Below, piece after piece: positions 1-6,384 of a stretch of DNA of 19,925 bases. Every line of letters begins with the position of its first letter. The first letter of the stretch is position 1. The notes beneath the pieces are model-generated. The model did no database searches and had not been told where the DNA came from. It worked only from the letters and a program-made list of their open reading frames with translations. The stretch is from Bacillota bacterium. GTDB lineage: Bacteria; Bacillota; DTU030. Location of the stretch: assembly GCA_012842325.1 (NCBI GenBank), contig DUTA01000016.1, forward strand, positions 1 through 19,925. Direction: 5' to 3'. A program made the position numbers and the translations under genes.

Positions 1-142
1 AATGCCTAGCTTAGGGTACTCTACGAAACCCTGGGTGATAGCTCTACGGAACCTCAGCGGCTTCAGCACAGCTTTATGAACACCAATTGTGGCGAGGTCT
101 CTCGCCTACTAAAGCTTGACGCGTACTGGCTTTTGGCGAACC
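1..142. other. Left-edge stretch without a convincing gene
   Basis: No gene is supported here. A near-perfect direct repeat of 12 bases, CTCTACGAAACC at 19-30 and CTCTACGGAACC at 42-53, differs at one position. A hairpin with 6-bp arms GGCGAG/CTCGCC and a 4-base loop lies at 91-106 and is not followed by a T run. A short forward frame from the ATG at 2 reads about 25 codons to a TGA, and a reverse frame stays open to the left edge. Neither has a ribosome binding site or a family I recognise. The stretch could be the end of an element lying outside the window, or plain intergenic DNA. Confidence 0.3.
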
Positions 143-171
143 TTCCCTTTTTATTGCACTAATGTTATAAT
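143..171 (+). promoter_or_regulatory. Possible promoter for the nfnAB leader
   Basis: A perfect -10 hexamer TATAAT lies at 166-171. Seventeen bases upstream, TTCCCT at 143-148 is only a weak match to the -35 consensus. If used, transcription would begin near 178 and give a leader of about 240 bases before nfnA. This is inferred from the hexamers alone. Confidence 0.35.
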
Positions 172-314
172 AAATTCGTTATTTACAAAAATCCGGAGGA
201 TTGGCATCTTCTGCCCAGAACAAGAGGCCTCTTTCAGATAACCGGGTAACCAAGGCCATTTAAGGTAATAACCATCTCATTTTTACTTGCAAATCCCGCC
301 GGTGGGAAAGCATG

Positions 315-361
315 GCTGTGGGTATTCCCCCCCGATAAGATGGAGGGGGAAAGGCCACAGC
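315..361 (+). promoter_or_regulatory. Nested hairpin in the nfnAB 5' leader
   Basis: The outer arms GCTGTGG (315-321) and CCACAGC (355-361) pair perfectly. After a 3x3 internal loop, the inner arms TTCCCCC (325-331) and GGGGGAA (345-351) also pair perfectly, closing a 13-base loop. A 12-bp palindrome, AAGAGGCCTCTT, lies upstream at 222-233. A structure of this size in a roughly 240-base leader suggests a cis-regulatory RNA, but I could not assign it to a known riboswitch class. There is no T run after it, so it is not a simple terminator. The nfnA frame runs open through this DNA, but the good ribosome binding site is downstream. Confidence 0.4.
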
Positions 362-421
362 GGCCAGCATTTTCACCTGCTAATCCTTGGGGCAAATAAT
401 ATACTAAGTGGGGTGATGGAA

Positions 422-1270
422 ATGCATAAGGTCGTGAAAAAAGAAATCATCTCAGAGACCATCAAACTCCTTGAGGTCGAAGCTCCGCTAATCGCCGCCA
501 AAGCCAGGGCCGGTCAGTTTTTTATCCTGCGGCTCAATGAAAGGGGAGAGAGAATTCCCCTCACCATAGCCGACCAGGATCAAGAAGCGGGGACAATTAC
601 CACTATTTTCCAGGAAGTTGGGCGGACCACCAGAGAACTGGGTAAATTGGAGCCGGGGGATTACATTGCCGACCTGGTGGGGCCCCTCGGCGTGCCCAGT
701 GAAATTGAAAAATACGGTCGAGTAGTCTGCGTCGGAGGCGGGATCGGTATTGCCCCCATTCATCCCATTGTCAGGGACTTGAAAAAAGCCGGCAATGAAG
801 TGATCACAATTATCGGCGCCCGCACCAAAGATCTTCTATTCTGGGAAGAAAAACTGGCCGCCCTCAGCGATCGCCTGATCGTCTGCACCGATGACGGCAG
901 CTATGGCCAGAAAGGTTTTGTCACCGAGATGGTCGGGGAAGTAGCTGCCGAAGGGAAAATAGACCGCCTCTGGGCCATCGGGCCCCTGCCGATGATGAGA
1001 GCCATGGCGGCAACCACCAAACCGCTGGGGATTAAGACCATCGTCAGCATGAACCCAATCATGGTCGACGGCACGGGAATGTGCGGCGCCTGCCGGGTCA
1101 GCGTCGGCAACGAGACCAAATTTGCCTGCGTAGACGGTCCCGAATTCGACGCCCACCTGGTGGATTTCGACCTGGCCATGCGGCGTTTGCAGTACTACCG
1201 GGAAGAAGAAAGGATAGCCGCAGAAGCCGGTAACTGTGGATGTGGAGGTGGATGTGGATGTCACAGGTAA
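422..1270 (+). CDS. nfnA: NADH-dependent ferredoxin:NADP+ oxidoreductase, subunit A (NfnA-like)
   Basis: This is the small flavin/[2Fe-2S] subunit of the soluble Nfn complex, which couples NADH and reduced ferredoxin to NADP+ reduction by flavin-based electron bifurcation. The 282-residue protein has an N-terminal FAD-binding barrel of the ferredoxin reductase type (about 1-95). A nucleotide-binding half follows, with VGGGIGIAP at 104-112. Near the C terminus is a [2Fe-2S] motif with Cys221, Cys224 and Cys236. Asp216 sits where characterised NfnA proteins use an aspartate ligand. The ATG at 422 is chosen because GGGGTG at 410-415 gives good spacing; the frame also runs open upstream to 287. 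The protein ends in an unusual Cys-Gly tail (Cys272, 274, 278, 280) that overlaps the start of nfnB by 13 bases. Older annotation of this family says sulfide dehydrogenase or PyrK-like; the adjacent NfnB argues for Nfn. Confidence 0.85.
   Translation: MHKVVKKEIISETIKLLEVEAPLIAAKARAGQFFILRLNERGERIPLTIADQDQEAGTITTIFQEVGRTTRELGKLEPGDYIADLVGPLGVPSEIEKYGRVVCVGGGIGIAPIHPIVRDLKKAGNEVITIIGARTKDLLFWEEKLAALSDRLIVCTDDGSYGQKGFVTEMVGEVAAEGKIDRLWAIGPLPMMRAMAATTKPLGIKTIVSMNPIMVDGTGMCGACRVSVGNETKFACVDGPEFDAHLVDFDLAMRRLQYYREEERIAAEAGNCGCGGGCGCHR
1244..1250 (+). promoter_or_regulatory. Ribosome binding site of nfnB inside the nfnA tail
   Basis: GGAGGTG lies 7 bases before the ATG at 1258 and decides that start over the in-frame ATGs at 1240, 1252 and 1291. 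It is embedded in the TGTGGA-like repeats that encode the Cys-Gly tail of NfnA, so translation of the two genes is probably coupled. Confidence 0.7.
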
Positions 1271-2658
1271 GGTCCAAAACCAAGCACGCCATGCCGGTCC
1301 AGGACCCCAAAAAAAGAATAACCAATTTTTCGGAAGTGGCCCTGGGCTATGATGAGAAGCTTGCCCGGGCTGAAGCCGAGCGCTGCCTGAATTGCAAAAA
1401 TCCCCAGTGTGTCAAGGGCTGCCCGGTGGAAGTGCCCATCCCGGAGTTTATCAGCATGGTGAAACAGGGTGATTACCTCGGTTCCCTGAAAAAGATCAAG
1501 ACGAAAAACAATCTCCCTGCCGTCTGCGGCCGGGTCTGCCCCCAGGAGAATCAATGCGAAAAATACTGCATCCTGGGGAAAAAGGGCGACCCGGTGGCAA
1601 TCGGACGTTTAGAGAGGTTTGTCGCCGATTACGAATTAAAGCACGGCAGCGATGATGCCACCATGACCAAAGCCGCCCCGACGGGGAAAAGGGTGGCCGT
1701 CATCGGCTCCGGTCCCGCCGGCTTAACGGCCGCCGGGGATCTGGCCAAAATGGGGTATTCCGTAACCATTTTCGAAGCCCTCCATGTTCCCGGCGGTGTC
1801 CTCATGTACGGCATCCCCGAATTCCGGCTTCCCAAAGACGTTGTGCAAAAGGAGATTGACAAAATCAAAGAGCTGGGGGTAGAAATAAAAACCAATTTTG
1901 TTGTCGGCAAACTGGCAACGGTAGATGAGCTGCTGGCCGAGGGCTATGATGCCGTTTTCATCGGCACCGGGGCCGGGCTCCCATATTTTATGAATGTACC
2001 CGGGGAAAACCTGAACGGCATCTACTCGGCCAACGAATTCCTCACCCGGACCAATTTGATGAAGGCCTATGACTTCCCCAATTACATTACCCCCATCAAG
2101 GTGGGGGAACGGGTCGCCGTAATCGGTGCCGGCAACGTGGCCATGGATGCGGCCCGCACCGCCCTCCGCCTGGGAGCCAAGGAATCATACATTGTCTACC
2201 GGCGGACAGAGAAAGAGATGCCGGCCCGCCGGGAAGAAATTGAAAATGCCAAAGAGGAAGGTGTCCAGTTCATTCTCCTCACCAGCCCAATAGAATTCCA
2301 CGGCAATGAGGAAGGCGTTGTCACCGGCATGACCTGCATCAAATATGAACTGGGAGAGCCCGACGCCTCGGGACGCCGGCGCCCGGTGCCCATTAAGGGT
2401 TCCGAGTATGAAATGGCTGTCGACACGGTGGTCCTGGCCCTGGGGCAGGGTCCCAACCCCCTGGTCCCCAAGACCACACCCGACCTGGAAATAACGGAAA
2501 AGGGCACCATCCGCGTCGCTGAAGAAACTGGCGCCACCTCCAAACCGGGTGTTTATGCCGGCGGCGACATCGTCACCGGCGCCGCCACGGTGATCCTGGC
2601 CATGGGGGCAGGCAAAAAGGCAGCCCGGGCCATCGATGAATACTTGCGCTCAAAATAA
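1258..2658 (+). CDS. nfnB: NADH-dependent ferredoxin:NADP+ oxidoreductase, subunit B (NfnB-like)
   Basis: This is the large subunit of Nfn, homologous to the small subunit of NADPH-dependent glutamate synthase (often annotated gltA). In the characterised complex it carries the bifurcating FAD, two [4Fe-4S] clusters and the NADP(H) site, in the cytoplasm. The 466-residue protein shows an N-terminal double cluster domain with Cys43, 46, 51, 55 and Cys90, 94, 100, 104. A first Rossmann motif, VAVIGSGPAGL, lies at 146-156, and a second, VAVIGAGNVAMDAA, begins at 286. A C-terminal YAGGDIVTGAATVI stretch is typical of FAD binding in this family. The length matches the family. No large glutamate synthase subunit is adjacent and the partner upstream is nfnA, so a stand-alone glutamate synthase role is unlikely. 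Confidence 0.88.
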   Translation: MSQVRSKTKHAMPVQDPKKRITNFSEVALGYDEKLARAEAERCLNCKNPQCVKGCPVEVPIPEFISMVKQGDYLGSLKKIKTKNNLPAVCGRVCPQENQCEKYCILGKKGDPVAIGRLERFVADYELKHGSDDATMTKAAPTGKRVAVIGSGPAGLTAAGDLAKMGYSVTIFEALHVPGGVLMYGIPEFRLPKDVVQKEIDKIKELGVEIKTNFVVGKLATVDELLAEGYDAVFIGTGAGLPYFMNVPGENLNGIYSANEFLTRTNLMKAYDFPNYITPIKVGERVAVIGAGNVAMDAARTALRLGAKESYIVYRRTEKEMPARREEIENAKEEGVQFILLTSPIEFHGNEEGVVTGMTCIKYELGEPDASGRRRPVPIKGSEYEMAVDTVVLALGQGPNPLVPKTTPDLEITEKGTIRVAEETGATSKPGVYAGGDIVTGAATVILAMGAGKKAARAIDEYLRSK

Positions 2659-2700
2659 CACTTCCGCCTCTAATCAATGGATAAACTCTGAATGGCCAAT

Positions 2701-2748
2701 AAAGAAACCGTCCCCTTGTGCGCCGCTTGCACAGGGGACGGTTTCTTT
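2701..2748. terminator. Bidirectional terminator-like palindrome between nfnB and noc
   Basis: Perfect 15-bp arms lie at 2701-2715 (AAAGAAACCGTCCCC) and 2734-2748 (GGGGACGGTTTCTTT). They are extended inward by TGTGC/GCACA with one bulged T, leaving a 7-base loop. The outer ends give T-rich tails on both strands, which suits termination of convergent nfnAB and noc transcripts. The GGGGACGGTTTCTTT arm also resembles dispersed REP-like palindromes seen in many Clostridia, so it may be a repeat recruited as a terminator. A weaker hairpin, TGAACA/TGTTCA, follows at 2766-2785. Confidence 0.75.
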
Positions 2749-2829
2749 CCTTTGACAGTTTACGGTGAACAGTTGACTGTGTTCAGCTTCAGTCAGGGCA
2801 TGGGTCACAAAAATGATACATGGGAGGGA

Positions 2830-3678
2830 TTAAAGGTTGTTGGCCGGTTTTTTGGGAATAATGACTGTCACCTCATAATAATCGTCCTTCTCCACCTTCT
2901 CCATCCGGGCGGCGAAACCGACCCGCTGCAGCTCCTGGACGGCCTGCTGAATGGTATTGAAGAAGATGCGCATGTCTTTATAGATGCGCACCACCTTCCG
3001 GCGCTCCTGTTTTTCTTCCCTTTCCCTCCCGGCCAGGATCCTGGCAACGTAGGCCTCGGTTTCCTGGACAGTCAGGCCCTTTTCGACAATTTTCTCCAGG
3101 ACGGACAACTGCTGCTCCTCCCGGGGCAGCTTCAACAGGGCCCTGGCGTGTCGTTCGGAAATTATTTCCCGGGAAATAATCTCCTGCACCCGGGGGGAAA
3201 GTTTCAACAGGCGGATTTTGTTGGCAATAGTAGACTGGCTCTTGCCAATCCTTTGGGCCAGATCCTCCTGGGTCAGGCCAAATTCCTCCAGCAGCCTTTG
3301 ATAACCCCGGGCTTCCTCCAGAAAATGCAGTTCCTCCCGCTGCAGGTTTTCTACCAGGGCCAGTACCGCCAGATCTTCATCCTTCAGCTCCTTTACCACG
3401 GCCGGTATCGTCTCCATGCCCAGCAGCTTGCAGGCCCGCAGCCGGCGTTCCCCGGCCACAAGTTCCAGCCCCCGGGGTCCCGTCCGCACCACAATGGGCT
3501 GCAATACACCATACTGGCGGATAGAAGCCGCCAGTTCCGCCAGTTCCCCCTCGGCAAAATGCCGCCGGGGCTGATAGGGATTGGGTTTTATCTCCTTCAA
3601 GGGCAGTTCCTGCACGGCATCGGCGGGGGTATTGCCACCCCCCGCCAGGCCAAGCAGGCGGGCCAAGTGTTCCTTCAC
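2830..3678 (-). CDS. noc: Nucleoid occlusion protein Noc (ParB/Noc family CTPase)
   Basis: This ParB-family DNA-binding CTPase coats DNA at Noc sites and keeps the division septum off the nucleoid. The 282-residue protein begins MKEHLARLLGL, which resembles the amphipathic membrane-binding helix at the start of Bacillus Noc. CTP-binding motifs follow: GERRLRA at 76-82 and ENLQRE at 110-115. A helix-turn-helix region spans about 134-160. Residues Gln148, Lys154, Lys159 and Arg176 fall at the four positions reported to separate Noc from ParB specificity (Arg, Thr, Ala, Gly in ParB), with exactly the same spacing. The GTG at 3678 is chosen because GGGCGGTGAT precedes it; in-frame TTG (3732) and ATG (3702) codons lack a good site. 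It is last in the leftward cluster, next to rsmG as in Bacillus. No soj/parA neighbour is present. Confidence 0.88.
   Translation of the reverse strand: MKEHLARLLGLAGGGNTPADAVQELPLKEIKPNPYQPRRHFAEGELAELAASIRQYGVLQPIVVRTGPRGLELVAGERRLRACKLLGMETIPAVVKELKDEDLAVLALVENLQREELHFLEEARGYQRLLEEFGLTQEDLAQRIGKSQSTIANKIRLLKLSPRVQEIISREIISERHARALLKLPREEQQLSVLEKIVEKGLTVQETEAYVARILAGREREEKQERRKVVRIYKDMRIFFNTIQQAVQELQRVGFAARMEKVEKDDYYEVTVIIPKKPANNL
3161..3180. promoter_or_regulatory. Noc binding sequence (NBS) within noc
   Basis: ATTATTTCCCGGGAAATAAT is a perfect 20-bp palindrome. Its core, ATTTCCCGGGAAAT, equals the Noc binding sequence known from Bacillus subtilis. It lies in the coding sequence for the helix just before Arg176 of Noc. 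Binding is inferred from the match together with Noc-type specificity residues in the protein. Confidence 0.75.
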
Positions 3679-3752
3679 TGCTATCACCGCCCCTACAGAC
3701 ATTGGAAATATCGGTTCATAAATCTTCGCCAAATGTTAAATAATTCCTGCCG

Positions 3753-4478
3753 TCAGCGCCTGTATTTCCCTAGGGGCCTTTTGCCGGGTATCCCGGCTTT
3801 CCGGGGATACTGGGGCGGTGTAGCCATCTCCTTCCGGATCAGGACCAGAGAGCGCTCCCCGGCCCCTTCAGGAAGGATCACCCTTTCCATTTTTACTACC
3901 CTTCCCCCCAAAAGGTTTATGGCCTCAGTGGCCTCGGCAAGCTCCTCCCTGACCTTCGGTCCCTTTTGGGCCAGAAAATAGCCCCCGCAGGCTGTGAAGG
4001 GAAGGCAGTACTCCGCCAGGACAGCCAGGGAAGCCACAGCCCGGGCCACCACCACATCAAAGGCCTCCCGGTAACCCTCCCTGCGGCCCAGATCCTCGGC
4101 CCGCCCGTGCAGCACCTCAACGTCGGCAAGGCCCAGGCTCCGGCAGAGGTGCTGGAGGAACTCAACCTTCTTCCGGGATGAATCCAGGAGCACCAGCCGG
4201 ATATTCCTGACGAGGCGCAAGGGAAGACCGGGAAAACCAGCGCCACTTCCCACATCCAGTACCCTCTCCCCGCCGGCAAGGGGCAGTACCTTGAGGCAGG
4301 TGAGGGAATCGAGAAAGTGCTTCACTGCCACTTCCTCCGGCCCGGTAAGGCGGGTCAAATTAATCCATTGGTTCCAGCGTCTAAGCTCCTCCTCATAGAG
4401 GCGGAATTTTTCCAGGACAGCGGCATCGAGGGAAAGACCCATCTCTTCCCCATATCGCAGGAGTTTATCCACCGGCAC
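3753..4478 (-). CDS. rsmG: 16S rRNA (guanine-N7)-methyltransferase RsmG
   Basis: RsmG (GidB) uses S-adenosylmethionine to methylate N7 of the guanine at E. coli position 527 in the 530 loop of 16S rRNA. The 241-residue protein has the SAM-binding motif VLDVGSGAGFPG at 73-84. It also has the upstream NLTRLTGPEEVAVKHFLDSL segment (about 40-59) characteristic of the family. Its length is typical (about 239). The GTG start at 4478 has GGAGG six bases upstream and overlaps the end of mnmG by 14 bases, so translation is probably coupled. Noc follows after 74 bases. The C-terminal tail, about 22 residues rich in Pro, Gly, Lys and Arg after the last conserved strand, is not diagnostic. Confidence 0.95.
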   Translation of the reverse strand: MPVDKLLRYGEEMGLSLDAAVLEKFRLYEEELRRWNQWINLTRLTGPEEVAVKHFLDSLTCLKVLPLAGGERVLDVGSGAGFPGLPLRLVRNIRLVLLDSSRKKVEFLQHLCRSLGLADVEVLHGRAEDLGRREGYREAFDVVVARAVASLAVLAEYCLPFTACGGYFLAQKGPKVREELAEATEAINLLGGRVVKMERVILPEGAGERSLVLIRKEMATPPQYPRKAGIPGKRPLGKYRR

Positions 4479-6357
4479 CGGCCCCCTCCCGGCGCAGCTT
4501 TTCCAGGTAGACCAGGAGGACGGAAATGTCGGCAGGGGTTATGCCGGAGATACGGGAAGCCTGCCCCACCGAGCGGGGACGGAGCAGGGACAGCTTTTCC
4601 CTTCCCTCCCGGGATAGGCCCGGTATCTGTTCATAATCGATATCCCGGGGAAGCAGCCGCTTTTCCAGGCGGCGAAAGCGGTTTACCTGCTCTTCCTGCT
4701 TGGCAATGTAACCCTCATACTTTATCTGGATCTCCACCTGTTCCTTTACCTCAGGGTCCAAATCGGGAAGCCCGGCCAGCTGCTGCAGTTTGTCGTAGGT
4801 AAAGCCGGGCCGCCGCAACAGCTCGGCCAGAGAGATACTGTGCCGCAGGGGGGAAGAGCCCATTGCCGCCAGCTGGGTATCCACCCGGTCACCGGGCGTA
4901 ATCTTTCTTTTTTTCAGCTCCGCGATGGCCCCGGCAATGGCCTCCCGCTTCCGGCAGAAGCGTTCATAGCGTTGGGGAGAAATAAGGCCAATCTGGTAGC
5001 CTTTTTCCGTCAGGCGCAGGTCAGCATTGTCCATCCGCAGCAAAAGCCGGTATTCGGCCCGGGAGGTCAGCATCCGGTAGGGCTCCCGGACCCCCTTTAC
5101 CACCAGATCGTCGATGAGAACGCCAATATAAGCCTCGGAGCGGTCGAGGATTAAGGGCTCCCGCCCCTGGACATAGAGGGCGGCATTGATGCCGGCCAGC
5201 AAACCCTGGGCCGCCGCCTCTTCGTAGCCGGAGGTACCGTTAATCTGCCCCGCCGTATAGAGCCCCTCGATACCCTTGATCTTCAGGGTAGGTTCCAGCT
5301 GATCGGGATGCAAATAATCGTATTCAATGCCGTAGCCGGGCCGGGTCATTTCCACCTGTTCCAGACCCGGCAGGGTACGGAGGATTTGCAGCTGGACATC
5401 TTCGGGCATGCTGGTGAATAAACCCATGACATAGTATTCCTTGGTGTCCCACCCCTCGGGCTCCAGAAAAATCTGGTGACTGGGCTTGTCGGCAAAGCGG
5501 GTTACCTTGTCTTCAATGGAGGGACAGTAGCGGGGTTCTGCACCGGGCAGGGGCTGCAGCCGGAAGGGGCTGCGGTGGAAATTCTCCCTGATGATGCGAT
5601 GGGTCTCCTCCGTTGTATGGGTGAGCCAGCAGGACAGCTGTTCCCACTTCCCGGACTGCGTCTCCGGATCCAGGGAAAAGAAGAGGGGTTCGGGGCTGCC
5701 CGGCTGCTCCGTCATCCTGGTAAAATCAATGGTATCCCCGGCCACCCGCGGCGGCGTAGTGGTTCGAAAGCGGCCCATTTTAAAGCCCAGCTCCTGCAGG
5801 GAATGGGAAAGCTTCGCGGCCGCGAGCTGCCCGTTGGGGCCGCTGCTGTATTTGAGTTCCCCCAGAAAAATTTCTGCCCTGAGGTACACACCCGTGGTCA
5901 GGACCACCGCCTTGCCCCGGTAGGTAATCCCGGTATTGGTGCTAACCCCCTTTACCGCTCCCCCTTCCACCACCAGGGCGTCGACTACGGCCTGGCGCAG
6001 CTCCAAACCCGCCTGCCTTTCCAGGACTTTGCGCATTTCCCACTGATACCGGTGTTTATCCACCTGTGCCCGCAGGGCCCGCACCGCCGGTCCTTTGGCC
6101 GTGTTCAAAACCCTGATCTGCAGCCGGCTGCGATCAGTATTTCGAGCCATTTCCCCCCCCAGGGCATCGACTTCCCGAACCAGGTGGCCCTTGGCCGGTC
6201 CGCCGATGGAAGGATTGCAGGGCATCTGGGCAATGTATTCGAGATTCATGGTCAAAAGAAGGGTCTGCAGGCCCATCCGGGCGGCCGCCAGGGCGGCCTC
6301 ACAGCCGGCATGTCCTGCCCCCACCACAATTACGTCATATTCCTTGGGATAGATCAT
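4465..6357 (-). CDS. mnmG: tRNA uridine-5-carboxymethylaminomethyl synthesis enzyme MnmG
   Basis: MnmG (GidA) is the FAD-dependent partner of MnmE. Together they install the carboxymethylaminomethyl group, or the aminomethyl group with ammonium, at wobble U34 of certain tRNAs. The 630-residue protein has the dinucleotide-binding motif VVGAGHAGCEAA near residue 11. The family signatures GGPAKGHLVREVDALGGEM and GTSGYEEAAAQGLLAGINAA follow. An in-frame GTG lies at 6372, but the ATG at 6357 has GGAGGG seven bases upstream and gives the usual family length. The gene follows mnmE after a 27-base gap and overlaps rsmG. Encoding both partners side by side fits their joint activity. Confidence 0.95.
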   Translation of the reverse strand: MIYPKEYDVIVVGAGHAGCEAALAAARMGLQTLLLTMNLEYIAQMPCNPSIGGPAKGHLVREVDALGGEMARNTDRSRLQIRVLNTAKGPAVRALRAQVDKHRYQWEMRKVLERQAGLELRQAVVDALVVEGGAVKGVSTNTGITYRGKAVVLTTGVYLRAEIFLGELKYSSGPNGQLAAAKLSHSLQELGFKMGRFRTTTPPRVAGDTIDFTRMTEQPGSPEPLFFSLDPETQSGKWEQLSCWLTHTTEETHRIIRENFHRSPFRLQPLPGAEPRYCPSIEDKVTRFADKPSHQIFLEPEGWDTKEYYVMGLFTSMPEDVQLQILRTLPGLEQVEMTRPGYGIEYDYLHPDQLEPTLKIKGIEGLYTAGQINGTSGYEEAAAQGLLAGINAALYVQGREPLILDRSEAYIGVLIDDLVVKGVREPYRMLTSRAEYRLLLRMDNADLRLTEKGYQIGLISPQRYERFCRKREAIAGAIAELKKRKITPGDRVDTQLAAMGSSPLRHSISLAELLRRPGFTYDKLQQLAGLPDLDPEVKEQVEIQIKYEGYIAKQEEQVNRFRRLEKRLLPRDIDYEQIPGLSREGREKLSLLRPRSVGQASRISGITPADISVLLVYLEKLRREGAGAGG

Positions 6358-6384
6358 TTTTTCTCCCTCCACCGGAAAGAAACC

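Noticed and set aside
400..405. TATACT as a -10 element just before nfnA
   Set aside because: There is no -35 at acceptable spacing, and it would leave almost no leader. I kept only the TATAAT at 166-171.
287..421. N-terminal extension of NfnA, 45 residues upstream of the ATG at 422
   Set aside because: It spans the structured leader, has no ribosome binding site and does not resemble the start of NfnA proteins.
3082..3088. TTCGACA, complement of a Spo0A box (TGTCGAA), within noc
   Set aside because: It is a single 7-mer in coding DNA with no promoter nearby; a chance match is likely.
2692..3981. Long plus-strand open frame opposite noc and rsmG
   Set aside because: It is the antisense shadow of two clear conserved genes and shows no family features of its own.
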